A stretch of DNA of 64,000 bases from Cystobacter fuscus (GCF_002305875.1 NZ_CP022098.1:4154001-4218000), one strand, 5' to 3'. Positions 26,401 through 35,834 are shown, counted from the stretch's first letter. Program-made: numbers and translations. The notes: generated by a model not told the origin, from the sequence alone.

Positions 26401-28282
26401 TGCGGCGCGCCAGCTCTCCTCCCTCGGGGGACACCATGCGCAGCAGCACATTGTGCAGCGTGCGCTGGAAGGCGGGGAGTTCCCACGGGCTCATGGGCGG
26501 CGGCGACGTGTCCGCCTCGGCCGTGGACGGGACGGTTCCGTGGAAGATGAGTTCGGCCCGGCGTTGGAGGGCTCCCGCGATGCCTCCCATCTGGCGGTAG
26601 TCCTCGAAGGAGAGGGTGCGGTCGTCCCGGCCACTGGCGAGGTAGGCGTCGAACAGCTCGCTGAGCGCCACGGAGAGCAGGGGCAGCGCGCCCGGCATCT
26701 GCTCGACGTCATCCAGCAGGCGCTCGACGAGGCCCGCATCGAAGAAGAGCACGCACGTCTCCGCGGGCTTCTCGATGCAGCGGCGCAGCTCGTCGCGGTT
26801 CATGAGCGGGAGCTGGAAGCGCCCGCCGTGCCAGCGCTCGGGGGCGAGGTCCGCGGCGACGAGCCGGGGGAGGAAGTGGGGCTCGAAGTCGGAGCGCAGC
26901 AGCAGCAACAGGTGGAGGCGTGGATGCGAGAGCTGGAGCAGACAGGACAGCGCTCGAAGAAAGGCCAGGCGCGCCGAGTCGTCGAGGCAGGCGGTGACCA
27001 GTTCCTCGAGTGGATCGACTACGAGCACGACGGAGCGGAGGGCGTCGTGGGAGAGCCAGTCACGCAGGATATCGGCGGCGCGATGAGGTTGGGAGGCGAG
27101 GTCATCGGCCGACGGGGTGGGGGTGCCGGGAGCCAACGAGGCGAGCCAGGAGGACAGCGCCTGGAGGGGCTGCGCCGAGGGGCGCAGCGAGGGAGGGATG
27201 TTCCAGGCGCCGTTCTCGCCCAGGCGGGGGAGGAGACCCGCGTGGACGATGCTGGACTTGCCCGCTCCGGAAGGGCCGCACAGCAGGAGCAGGGCCTGGG
27301 AGCGCAGGCGGGTCAGCAGGAGGTCGACGAGACGCTCCCGGCCGAAGAACAGGTGGCGGTGCTCCGAGGTGAAGGGCCGCAGGCCGAGGTAGGGATTGGC
27401 GTGCTGGGAGAGTGGCGCGGCGGGGGGAAGCGCGGGGAATGTGTCCGCGAGGAGGAAGAGGAACTCGCCTCCGTCGTGCCAGTCCAGATGCCACAGGGCC
27501 GGGGTCTGCGAGGCATGAGGAGGGAGCCGCTGGAGGAGCCGGTCGCGCAGGAAGGTGTAGAGCTCGGTGGCGGTGAGCAGTCCGTCCCGATTGGTATCGG
27601 CGGGAGAGGAGGCGCGAATCGCCTCGAGGAAGGCCAGGGCGAAGGGCGAGTGGAGGCCATCGCCGAGCGATTCCTGGGAGGGCTTCGCCAGGAGCCTGTC
27701 CGAGGCCAGCTCGTCGTGAGCGGTGGAGAGCAGGAGCTGGAAGGAGCGGCGGGAGGAGAAGTGGCGGAAGCGCTCGAGGAAGAGGGGCGCAGGAGGAGCC
27801 GGGGCGCGGATGTCTCGCGAGAGGGAATGGGGAAAGGCCCCCGCGAAGCAGCAATCGAGGATGAGCAGCAGGTGGCCGCAGGGGAGCTGGCGCAGCGCCT
27901 CGTGAAGGGCGGCCATGGGCCAGTAGGACGAAGGTTCGTCGCGGCGCGCGTCGGAGGGCAGCAGGTAGCCGGCGAGGTGCAGCCGGGGATCCGTGTGCGC
28001 CAGGCCATGTCCGGCGAAGTAGATGAGGAGCCGGTCGGGCGGAGGCTGGAGGGTCGGAAGCTGGTGGGAAAACAGGTGGGTGAGCGAGGCGAGGGAGGCC
28101 TCGTCATCGAGGAGCCGCAGGGTCTCGAAGCCCTGGAGCCGCAAGGTCTCCGCGACCGTGTGGGCGTCGCGCACGGCATTGAGGAGCGGGGGAATGCCGT
28201 GCGCGTAGTCATCGATGCCGATGACGATGGCCAGGCTGCGAGCGAAGCCGGGTGGAGAACTCTCGGAGTCAGGGAGGCCCAT
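23498..28282 (-). CDS. Caspase - STAND NTPase - transmembrane - WD40 protein
   Basis: A 1594-residue multidomain protein. Residues ~15-270 are a caspase with His in YFAGHG near 91 and Cys in LILDCCFAG near 142; a full EF-hand-type loop, DTNRDGLLTATE, lies near 228-239. Residues ~296-700 are a STAND-type ATPase starting PYLGLRPF, with Walker A GPSGAGKSS near 335 and Walker B LVVDPLEE near 421. A single membrane helix lies near 775-800, followed by a charged coiled-coil. From ~880 to ~1560 come 15-16 WD40 repeats, enough for two propellers. The known logic is that the WD40 region senses, the NTPase switches and the caspase executes. Neighbouring caspase and trypsin genes are likely partners. 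The gene is intact. Confidence 0.93.
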   Translation of the reverse strand: MGLPDSESSPPGFARSLAIVIGIDDYAHGIPPLLNAVRDAHTVAETLRLQGFETLRLLDDEASLASLTHLFSHQLPTLQPPPDRLLIYFAGHGLAHTDPRLHLAGYLLPSDARRDEPSSYWPMAALHEALRQLPCGHLLLILDCCFAGAFPHSLSRDIRAPAPPAPLFLERFRHFSSRRSFQLLLSTAHDELASDRLLAKPSQESLGDGLHSPFALAFLEAIRASSPADTNRDGLLTATELYTFLRDRLLQRLPPHASQTPALWHLDWHDGGEFLFLLADTFPALPPAAPLSQHANPYLGLRPFTSEHRHLFFGRERLVDLLLTRLRSQALLLLCGPSGAGKSSIVHAGLLPRLGENGAWNIPPSLRPSAQPLQALSSWLASLAPGTPTPSADDLASQPHRAADILRDWLSHDALRSVVLVVDPLEELVTACLDDSARLAFLRALSCLLQLSHPRLHLLLLLRSDFEPHFLPRLVAADLAPERWHGGRFQLPLMNRDELRRCIEKPAETCVLFFDAGLVERLLDDVEQMPGALPLLSVALSELFDAYLASGRDDRTLSFEDYRQMGGIAGALQRRAELIFHGTVPSTAEADTSPPPMSPWELPAFQRTLHNVLLRMVSPEGGELARRRVPRAELEYPLPEENARVQRVLHTLETCRLVVASDEEGPCVEPAHDALLSSWPRLHDWARHAQRELLLLRRVSHASAEWHRHHRAHDFLWADARLDQLGLAPDLPRGTGGPLALPVHPPGGASTELLDFNAAESGFLHASARRRRSLRNFRASLVLTVATLLVALTVAALFQANKATNNAREAQRQQRIAEDNARESLRQKNLALLSAQIPHARSLLPTDPTRAMLVLLAMNTRKEFPDSEWMQTALDTSQHAISSAILTGHSSEIYSARFSADGTRVLTASADGTVRLWRSDGTGTPIVFSANEESVNSAVFSPDESHILTASDDGIVRLWRADGTRPPVNFPVHKDSVNSAVFSSDGSYILSASADGTVRRWRIDGTEQPVVFRGHFKGANSASFSPDERHVLTLTGNGTVYLWNANGMGQPLVFPGKNEQVLSATFSPDGSSILTASAQGDARLWRINGSLKLHFKAHEKSVNFATFSPDGTQILTTSDDDSAYRWLVEELEHPTLPAVLYGRGDVLTFAAFSPDGAYVFTASDDGTARLWRADGTGTPITFLGHTQTVKIVAFSPDGTKVLTASDDSTIRIWRIHGDPPPPFFDVDINGSPDATPSPDGSLIAIATNNTAEIWRIEDKKRLAVLPDHKALVNSAVFSPDGTQILTASDDGSARLWRADGTGTPLVFQHSRQELTSAIFSPDGTHILTASSSTARLWRANGEATSFVFPSPGEAHPPAIFSPDGTHILIISEDNVIRLWPTRGSGAPVVFSGHQGQVNSAVFSPDGSRLIITSDDWTARLWRVHEPNKSIVLSGHKDKVNSAVFSNDGAYLLTASDDNTAILWSADTGKELHRYPGHQSGVFSAKFTPDGTRILTTSGDGTARLWPIDKKTTPLIFNNDSTPGALLMRNGTRLVTFSDGMFRVWPLDPDILTDELKKMTTVCLTAPEREQNLLETPTQAQEEYERCEHSHGRLP
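23660..25640 (-). repeat. WD40-coding tandem DNA repeats
   Basis: About 15 units of roughly 120-130 bp encode the WD40 blades. Blocks such as 'ccatccgggctgaa', 'gcgccagaggcgg' and 'gcggagttcac' recur with high identity. The blades with HKDSVNSAVF, HKALVNSAVF and HKDKVNSAVF are especially alike, suggesting recent duplication or gene conversion within the array. Confidence 0.7.
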
Positions 28283-28379
28283 TCACGTGCACCACGGACC
28301 GAGGGGCGCCCCGGCATCCCGAGGCCCCATACTGTCCGTGAAGCGGTGGCCTATCAGTCCTCGAGTCGGGAGTCTCGGT

Positions 28380-28739
28380 TCACACTCCCTGGGCGGCGGG
28401 AGCCTTCATGGCCGCGTGCACCTTCTGGCGGAATGCCTGCCGACGCTGCTTGAACTGGTCCTTCTGCTCCGGGGTGAGCTGGCCTCCATTGGCCTCGCGC
28501 TGCGCGCGCGCCTCCTCGCGCAACTGCTTCGCCTCGGCGGCGAACTGATCGGCCTGCTCTCGCGTGAGGCGGCCATCCTGGACGGCGCGGTCGAACCGGT
28601 GCTCCATGCGCTTGAAGCCGTGGTGCTTCCGCTCGCCCCGGCACTCCTGGGGAGCGGCGGGCGGCGTCTCGGCGGCGAACACGGGAGCGGCGAACAACAG
28701 CGAGGCAACGGCGGCGGACAGGGTGAGCTTCGAGAGCAT
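28380..28739 (-). CDS. Small secreted Spy/CpxP-like protein
   Basis: A 119-residue exported protein. The signal peptide MLSKLTLSAAVASLLFAAPVFA would be cut before ETPP. The mature part is short, very charged and helical, with REQADQFAAEAKQLREEARAQRE and LTPEQKDQFKQRRQAF, the pattern of Spy/CpxP-type periplasmic chaperones and heavy-metal sensor proteins. A single cysteine (ECRGE) is present. It stands alone between the caspase/WD40 gene and a methyltransferase gene on the same strand. A stress-related periplasmic role is likely by analogy; the family match is by composition and motif only. Confidence 0.72.
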   Translation of the reverse strand: MLSKLTLSAAVASLLFAAPVFAAETPPAAPQECRGERKHHGFKRMEHRFDRAVQDGRLTREQADQFAAEAKQLREEARAQREANGGQLTPEQKDQFKQRRQAFRQKVHAAMKAPAAQGV

Positions 28740-28797
28740 GCTGTGGACTCCTCGACGGCGGGTTTCTGTCCCTTGAAACCCCCGAGGCCGCCGGAGG

Positions 28798-29376
28798 TTA
28801 AATTCCCCCGGAAGCGCCCGGCTCCGTCCTCGCCGGGACCTCGTAGAGGTAGACGCGGGTGCGGTACAGGTCCGGGACCACCAGGGTGCGCGAGGGCATC
28901 CAGCCGCGCAGCGCGAAGGTGTTGCTGACGATGAGGGCTCCGGGGGCGAGCTCTTCCCTCAGCTTCGTCGCCAGGCGGCGCATGGCCTCGCGGTGCACAT
29001 AGCAGACGACGGCCGAGGCCCCCGTGAAGGAGGCCTGGAAGAAGTCCCCGCGCACCAGTCGCAGGTTGGGCCGGGGCGCGAGGCGCTGGCGCAGGCGCGA
29101 GAAGGCATACGGCAGGGGAGACCACTCGTAGGCCACCACGTTCGCCCGGGGGCAGTGGTCCGCGAGCGCGAAGGCCAGGTTCCCCCAGCCCGAGCCCAGC
29201 TCCAGGAGCGTGCCCTCCTGGGTCTCGGGGAGGAGCGAGAGCATCTGTCGGCGCACCTTCCCCGTGGTGGGCATGGGGGTGATGCCGATGCGCAGCGAGT
29301 AGAGGACGATGGACAGCATGGCCCCCAGCAGCAGGGTCAAGAGGAGCAGGTAGAGGAAGGTGCCCATCGCGCTCAC
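28798..29376 (-). CDS. Membrane-anchored class I SAM-dependent methyltransferase
   Basis: A 192-residue protein that starts with one membrane helix (about residues 5-27), followed by a Rossmann methyltransferase with motif I LLELGSGWG near residue 57 and an acidic residue after beta2 (AYEWS). RGDFFQ and VVCYVHRE follow in the expected order. The frame starts at GTG 29376; an ATG at 29367 is an alternative, and neither has a clear ribosome-binding site. Small helix-anchored methyltransferases like this are common single genes in myxobacteria; the substrate is unknown. It is divergent from the opine-dehydrogenase-like gene. Confidence 0.8.
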   Translation of the reverse strand: MSAMGTFLYLLLLTLLLGAMLSIVLYSLRIGITPMPTTGKVRRQMLSLLPETQEGTLLELGSGWGNLAFALADHCPRANVVAYEWSPLPYAFSRLRQRLAPRPNLRLVRGDFFQASFTGASAVVCYVHREAMRRLATKLREELAPGALIVSNTFALRGWMPSRTLVVPDLYRTRVYLYEVPARTEPGASGGI

Positions 29377-29532
29377 GGCGTTGCGTACCAGTTCGGTGGC
29401 CAGCGGTTCGCCGACGATTGTGGACCGGCCGGGCCAGGCGGGCGAGGGCCACGTGCGACACCGTGCCGCATCCCGTGTGAGTGGCGTCGCTTGCTATGAC
29501 AGGTGGCAGTCGTCTCCAGGGGGGGTGAAGTC

Positions 29533-30606
29533 ATGGTTTCCGACCGCATCGGGGTCATCGGCTCCGGCAATACCGCGAGGGCCCTCGCGGCCTACCTGTC
29601 CCAACAGGGACATCCCGTCTGCGTCTACACACGCCATCCGGAGAAGCTCGACACCATCCGCCGCCGGGGGCGCATCGAGGTCACGGGCCTGTTCGAGGGC
29701 TCGTTTCCCATCGAGCAGGTGACGAACGAGCCGGAGCGCCTGGCGCGCCAGTGCGGGATTGTCTTCGTGGCCAGCGTCACCACCGCCTACCTGGACGTGG
29801 CGGCGGCCCTGGCGCCCTACCTGCGCGACCACCATGTCCTCGTGCTCTTCTCCAGCAAGCTGTGTGGCAGCCTGGAGATGACGCGCGCGCTTCACGGGCA
29901 CGGCGTCCACGGAGTGCCCATCATCGAGACGGATGCGCTCTTCGCCTGCCGGGCACGCGAGGACCATGGCATCTGGATCGCCGGCCTCAAGGGCTGGACG
30001 TTCCTGGCCTGTCCCCAGCGCTCGGAAACGCTGTGCCACGGCCCGCTGTTGCGCCGCTTCTTTCCGGGCCTCGAGGACGCGAGCAACCTGGTGCAGCGGG
30101 GGCTCACCGACTTCGGCGCGCTCGCGCACGCTCTCGTGTCGCTCATCAACCTGGGCCCCATCGATCGGGGAGAGCGTCTGCGCTTCTACGTGGATGGAAT
30201 GTCCGAGCGCACCATCGTCCTGCTGGAGCGGATGGAGGAGGAGTTCCACCTGGTGGCCCGGGCGTACGGGACGCGCCTGCTGCCCATGAAGGAACTGCTC
30301 AACCGCTACTATGGCTGTGAGACGGGGAGCCTGTTGGAGGCCATGCGGACCGTGCCTGGCTACCGGGAACTCTACGCCCCCACCAGCCTGGAGCACCGCT
30401 TCCTCACCGAGGACATCGCCAACAGTCTGGTGCCGCTCCAGGGACTGGCGCGCAAGGCGGGGGTGGAGGTGCCCATGGTGGACGCCGTCATCACCCTCAC
30501 CTCGGTGCTCTGCGGCCAGGACCTGAGCGCCACGGGGCGCACCCTGGATCGGTTGGGGTGGGGCGGCCTCAGCCACGAAGCCATCGTGCGGTGGATGGCG
30601 CAGTGA
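29533..30606 (+). CDS. Octopine/nopaline-dehydrogenase-family NAD(P) enzyme
   Basis: A 357-residue protein with an N-terminal Rossmann fold (GVIGSGNTARALAAYL at about residues 6-21) followed by the all-helical C-terminal domain typical of opine dehydrogenases and related 2-ketoacid/amine reductases. ATG 29533 lies after GGGGTGAAG. Opine dehydrogenases reductively join an amino acid to an alpha-ketoacid; the enzymes of opine-type metallophores use the same chemistry, though here no nicotianamine-synthase-like gene is next to it. A class I methyltransferase gene follows 35 bp downstream, suggesting a small two-gene pathway. Substrate is unknown. Confidence 0.82.
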   Translation: MVSDRIGVIGSGNTARALAAYLSQQGHPVCVYTRHPEKLDTIRRRGRIEVTGLFEGSFPIEQVTNEPERLARQCGIVFVASVTTAYLDVAAALAPYLRDHHVLVLFSSKLCGSLEMTRALHGHGVHGVPIIETDALFACRAREDHGIWIAGLKGWTFLACPQRSETLCHGPLLRRFFPGLEDASNLVQRGLTDFGALAHALVSLINLGPIDRGERLRFYVDGMSERTIVLLERMEEEFHLVARAYGTRLLPMKELLNRYYGCETGSLLEAMRTVPGYRELYAPTSLEHRFLTEDIANSLVPLQGLARKAGVEVPMVDAVITLTSVLCGQDLSATGRTLDRLGWGGLSHEAIVRWMAQ

Positions 30607-30641
30607 GTGGACAGCTCGAACGGACCCCAGGAGAAGACACC

Positions 30642-31415
30642 ATGACGCAGTCCCCTTCCTCGCTGGATTGGAGGAGCTGGCTGAGGCGCTGGGACGCGCA
30701 GCAGACGGGCTACCTGCCGCGGCGTGAGCAGCGCTTCGAGGTGATGCTGGACGTGCTCGCGGCCCTGCTGCCGGAGGAGTTCGTGCTGGTGGATCTGGCG
30801 TGTGGGCCGGGCTCCATCAGCCAGCGGGTGCTGGAGCGCTTTCCGAAGGCACGGTGCATCGCGGTGGACCTGGACCCGGTGCTGCTGGTCCTGGGCAGGG
30901 GAGCGCTCGGCGACGGAGGGGGGCGGCTGCGCTGGGTGGAGGCGGACCTGATGACGGTGGACCTGGCGGCGCGGCTGGAGGTGTCGTCGGTGGATGCGGT
31001 GCTGAGCACCACCGCGCTCCACTGGCTGCCGGCCGAGCGGCTCGTGGCGCTCTACCATCAACTGGGGCGGCTGGTGCGCCCGGGGGGCGTGTTTCTCAAC
31101 GGCGACAACATTCCATTCTCGCGTCGGCCGGGTCCCTTCCAGCGGCTGGCGGAGCAGGTGCGCCGCAAGGAGGAGGCGGAGGCTTTCGGGAAGCGGGGAG
31201 TGGAGGACTGGGCGGTCTGGTGGAAGGCGCTGGCGGCGGAGCCGGGGATGGGTCCGCTCATCGACGAGCGCCAGCGGCGCTTCGCCGGTATCCGCCGCGA
31301 CTGGAGCGAGCCGCTGCTGGAGGTGCACGAGGCGGCGCTGCGCGACGCGGGCTTCCAGGACGTGGGGGTGCTCTGGCAGTACCTGGATGACCGCGTCCTC
31401 CTGGCGGTGCGTTAG
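30642..31415 (+). CDS. Class I SAM-dependent methyltransferase
   Basis: A 257-residue soluble methyltransferase with motif I LVDLACGPGS near residue 48, an acidic end of beta2 (AVDLDP), DAVLSTTALHWL as motif IV, and LVRPGGVFL, the usual post-motif. It resembles small-molecule methyltransferases of the UbiE/trans-aconitate type. CCAGGAG lies at good spacing before ATG 30642. The gene follows the opine-dehydrogenase-like gene by 35 bp and is probably co-transcribed, so it may methylate that enzyme's product. Confidence 0.88.
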   Translation: MTQSPSSLDWRSWLRRWDAQQTGYLPRREQRFEVMLDVLAALLPEEFVLVDLACGPGSISQRVLERFPKARCIAVDLDPVLLVLGRGALGDGGGRLRWVEADLMTVDLAARLEVSSVDAVLSTTALHWLPAERLVALYHQLGRLVRPGGVFLNGDNIPFSRRPGPFQRLAEQVRRKEEAEAFGKRGVEDWAVWWKALAAEPGMGPLIDERQRRFAGIRRDWSEPLLEVHEAALRDAGFQDVGVLWQYLDDRVLLAVR

Positions 31416-31575
31416 CCGCGGGTGACACCGCCGCTCGCCGCCTGTCGTGTCGTGTAGGACCTAGCTGGGTCTGGCTCCTCGCTGGACGCCAGCTCCCAAG
31501 CCGTGCATCCGTGCTGGATTCGTCTCCGGACTTTTGGCTACCTCTGGTGGCGCGGGCAGGAGGCGAGCGCGAAAC

Positions 31576-31926
31576 ATGCCGACGACGGAAGTGGAGCTGC
31601 TGCAGGGGACGTTGGATCTCCTCATCCTCAAGACCTTGAGCCTGGGCCCCCGGCATGGCGCCGCCGTGGTGCGCTGGCTCGAGCAGGTGACCGAGGGCGC
31701 GCTCGTGGTGGAGGAAGGCTCGTTGTACCCGGCGCTCCACCGCCTGGAGCGCAAGACGTGGGTCTCCTCGGAGTGGGGCGTGTCGGAGCACAACCGCCGC
31801 GTCCGCTTCTACGCCCTCACCCCCGAGGGCCGCGAGCAACTGCTCGCGCAGATGGAGGAGTTCCGGCGCCTGGTGCGGCTCGTCACGCGCGTGATCGCCC
31901 AGTCGCCGACGAGCACCCCGCGCTAG
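31576..31926 (+). CDS. PadR-family transcriptional regulator
   Basis: A 116-residue winged-helix regulator. TLDLLILKTLSLGPRHGAAVV and the wing segment EEGSLYPALHRLERKTWV are typical PadR features, followed by RFYALTPEGREQL. ATG 31576 follows GGAGG; in-frame sequence upstream is basic and non-homologous in style. The stop codon overlaps that of the convergent histidine kinase in a CTAG palindrome (31923-31926). PadR proteins usually repress nearby transporter or membrane genes, but none is adjacent; the target may be its own gene or the methyltransferase pair upstream. Confidence 0.9.
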   Translation: MPTTEVELLQGTLDLLILKTLSLGPRHGAAVVRWLEQVTEGALVVEEGSLYPALHRLERKTWVSSEWGVSEHNRRVRFYALTPEGREQLLAQMEEFRRLVRLVTRVIAQSPTSTPR

Positions 31927-34172
31927 CCTTGGGCCTCGGTCCGCGCGGCGGGCAGCCGGATGGTGAAGGTGCTGCCCTTGCCGGGCTCGCTCTGCACGTC
32001 GATGCGGCCCTGGTGGCGCGTGATGATGCCGTAGCTCACCGACAGCCCCAGGCCCGTGCCCTGTCCGCGCGGCTTGGTGGTGAAGAAGGGCGTGAAGAGC
32101 TTGGAGAGTGTCTCCGAGTTCATGCCCTTGCCCGTGTCGGCGATCTCCACCACCACCTCGCCCCCCTCCTGCCGCGTGCGGATGCGGATCTCCCCCCGCG
32201 TCTCGATGGCCTGCGCCGCGTTGACGAGCAGGTTGGTGAACACCTGGGAGATCTGCGTGGGATGGCAGCTCACGGGCGGCAGCGGACCGAAGTCCCGCTT
32301 CACCTCGCATTTGTACTTGAGCTCGTTCCACACGATCTTCAACGTGGAGGCCAGCTCCTCGTTCACGTCCACCAGTTGCGGCTCGCCCGAGTCCTCCCGC
32401 GCGAACGAGCGCAGGCTCTGGGCGATCTCCTTGATGCGCCGCGTGCCCGCCAGCGACTCCTCGACGAGCTCGGGCATGTCATCGAGGAGGTAGTCCACGT
32501 CCCCCTGCTCCCACAGCTCGCGCATGTGCTCGATGAGCTCGGGGGCGACCGGGGCGGTGGGCGCGGCCTCGTGGGCGGAGAGCAGCTCGCGCTGGGCGGC
32601 CAGCAGGGGCCGGAGCGCGGAGACGTACTGGTCGAGCGTCCCCAGGTTGCTCATCACGTAGCTCACCGGGTTGTTGATTTCGTGCGCGACGCCCGCGGCC
32701 ATCTGCCCGAGCGAGGCCATCTTCTCCGTCTGGATGAGCTGGGCCTGCTGCTCCTCGAGCTCCAGGGTGGCGCGCAGGAGCTTCTCGCTGCGGTTGCGCA
32801 CCATTTCCTCCAGGCTGTCGCGGTGGCGCCGCAGCTCCTCCTCCCGCTGGCGCAGGCGCTCCTCGGTCTGCTTTCGCTCGGTGATGTTGCGCACGATGGC
32901 CAGCACCTCGTCCGAGCCGCTGCGCATCAGCCGCATCTCGTAATACATGCGGCCCTGGGGGCGCTCCATCGGGTACTCGACGACCTCCGAGGTTCCTTCA
33001 CGGATGGCGCGGCCCAGCTGCAGGAAGATCTTGTCGAGGTACACGGGCGCCAGGGGCAACTGGCGCATGTTCAAGCCGATGACGCGCTCGAGGGGGACGG
33101 CGATATCCGTCTGGTGGGTGATGTAGTGGTCCCGGTAGGTGCCATCCGCGTCGATGCGGAAGACGAGGTCCGGCAGGATCTCCACCAGGGCGCGCAGGCG
33201 CTCCTCGCCGTGCTTGCGCACGGTGATGTCCACGTTGGTGCCCACCAGCCGCGAGGGACGGTCCTGCTCGTCACGCGCCACCACGGTGACGCGGGTCATC
33301 ACCCAGAGCCACCGGCCATCCCGGTGCCGCAGGCGCTGCTCCCACTCCATGGCGTCGAGGTCTTTGCGCTGACGATTCTTGATCTGCTCGGCATAGCGGG
33401 TCGCGTCGTCGGGATGGCACAGGCTCAGCCACGTCTGGAGGGTCGGCTCCAGCTCACCCCGGGCATAGCCGAGCATGCCCAGCCACCGGTGGTTGGCGAA
33501 GATCTCGTGGGTGTCCAGGTCCAGCACCCAGACGCCATCCTCCATGTTGTCCATCACCAGGCGCAGGTTCTCCGCGCTTTCCTGTTGCTGCTGGCGCAGC
33601 GCCTTCTCGGCCTCGCTCCGCCGCTGCTCGTGACGCTCGCCCAGCAGCAGCGCGCCGCAGGCGACGAGGAAGGGCTGGAGGACGTCGGTGAGCCTGGCCT
33701 CGTAGCCACCCGGCCGGCCGGCGAGGCCCACCGCCCCCACCCGGAGTCCCTCCACGTCCAGGGGCAGGACGCACCGCGTGCCCGTGCTCTCGGCCGGGAG
33801 CGGCTCGGTGGATGCGCAGAGGGCTTCCACGCGCGCGCGCAACTCGCGCGTCTCCTGGCTGGGGGCCTCCTCGCCCCGCGCGTCCACGGGAAGACCCACC
33901 AGGCAGCGCGTCTCCCGCACTCCGTTCGCGGCGGGCTTCGCCTCGACGAGACACCCGGAGGTGCTGCCCGTGGCCTCCATCACCTCCGCGAGCAGCCGTT
34001 GCAGCGCCTCGCGGGGATTGCCGCCGCGGATGAGGGTGGATTGGATCTCCACGATCTTGCGCAACAACTGGTGGCTGGCGCGCAGCAGCTCGTCGGGGGG
34101 CTGGGGGGGATCCGGCGGCAGACCGGACCGGTCCCGGGAGCCCGAAGTGGGGTCTGGGGAGAGGGAAGGCAT
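31923..34172 (-). CDS. GAF-PAS-PAS histidine kinase
   Basis: A 749-residue cytoplasmic sensor kinase. A GAF domain covers about residues 30-185, followed by two PAS domains (about 200-330 and 335-460), a coiled-coil linker, the dimerisation domain with phosphoacceptor His near residue 496 in VAHEINNPVSYV, and an HATPase with N-box VFTNLLVNAAQA, G1 DTGKGM and G2 GTGLGLSV. There is no receiver domain and no membrane helix. ATG 34172 is chosen because the frame upstream lacks recognisable sequence. The adjacent membrane Ser/Thr kinase gene and the related histidine kinase at 36039 suggest a mixed signalling group; no cognate regulator is next door. Confidence 0.92.
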   Translation of the reverse strand: MPSLSPDPTSGSRDRSGLPPDPPQPPDELLRASHQLLRKIVEIQSTLIRGGNPREALQRLLAEVMEATGSTSGCLVEAKPAANGVRETRCLVGLPVDARGEEAPSQETRELRARVEALCASTEPLPAESTGTRCVLPLDVEGLRVGAVGLAGRPGGYEARLTDVLQPFLVACGALLLGERHEQRRSEAEKALRQQQQESAENLRLVMDNMEDGVWVLDLDTHEIFANHRWLGMLGYARGELEPTLQTWLSLCHPDDATRYAEQIKNRQRKDLDAMEWEQRLRHRDGRWLWVMTRVTVVARDEQDRPSRLVGTNVDITVRKHGEERLRALVEILPDLVFRIDADGTYRDHYITHQTDIAVPLERVIGLNMRQLPLAPVYLDKIFLQLGRAIREGTSEVVEYPMERPQGRMYYEMRLMRSGSDEVLAIVRNITERKQTEERLRQREEELRRHRDSLEEMVRNRSEKLLRATLELEEQQAQLIQTEKMASLGQMAAGVAHEINNPVSYVMSNLGTLDQYVSALRPLLAAQRELLSAHEAAPTAPVAPELIEHMRELWEQGDVDYLLDDMPELVEESLAGTRRIKEIAQSLRSFAREDSGEPQLVDVNEELASTLKIVWNELKYKCEVKRDFGPLPPVSCHPTQISQVFTNLLVNAAQAIETRGEIRIRTRQEGGEVVVEIADTGKGMNSETLSKLFTPFFTTKPRGQGTGLGLSVSYGIITRHQGRIDVQSEPGKGSTFTIRLPAARTEAQG

Positions 34173-34218
34173 GACGCGGGACCTTGGAGCAGAAGGAGAG
34201 AGAACCCGTCTGGGGTGA

Positions 34219-35472
<1,254 letters not shown>

Positions 35473-35543
35473 GTTTCTTCTGAATAGCAGAAGCCCGACC
35501 TTCATGCCCGGCTGCCTGCTTCAGGGTCCGCCCGCCAGGCGGC

Positions 35544-35834
35544 CTAGAAGGCGGGGAACATGAGCGAGCGTCCCGCCTCGAAGCTCGGCTCCTTCTGCAG
35601 GTGTTCCAGCACCAGCGAGGTGCAGTGCAGCGTCACCAGGGGAATGCTGCCCGCTTCGCTCACCCACTTCACCGCGTCCATTAATTGGTGGGTGTGGAGG
35701 TAGCGCAGCACGGCGTCCCGGAACTGGGAGCCCTCGGCACATGCCGCCGCGTGGGCCTCGCTCCGATCCCTCCGGGGGGAGGGACGCTCATACACGGGCT
35801 CTTCTCGGGGCATGACGATGGTTTCGATCCACAT
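35544..35834 (-). CDS. Small protein of unknown function
   Basis: A 96-residue protein without a recognisable family. The first ~35 residues are charged and probably disordered. The rest contains a plausible folded unit, RDAVLRYLHTHQLMDAVKWV followed by SIPLVTLHCTSLVLEHLQ. AGGAGCAGAGG precedes the ATG at 35834, and the gene lies 71 bp from the longest possible start of the Ser/Thr kinase gene on the same strand, with which it may be expressed. Coding status is likely but not certain. Confidence 0.55.
   Translation of the reverse strand: MWIETIVMPREEPVYERPSPRRDRSEAHAAACAEGSQFRDAVLRYLHTHQLMDAVKWVSEAGSIPLVTLHCTSLVLEHLQKEPSFEAGRSLMFPAF

Noticed and set aside
25841-28453. An 870-codon plus-strand open frame
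   Set aside because: It is the antisense shadow of the caspase/STAND part of the minus-strand gene; composition is biased and no motif is present.
29533-31415. An opine-metallophore (staphylopine-type) cluster
   Set aside because: Only the dehydrogenase-family gene fits; no nicotianamine-synthase-like or dedicated export gene lies beside it.
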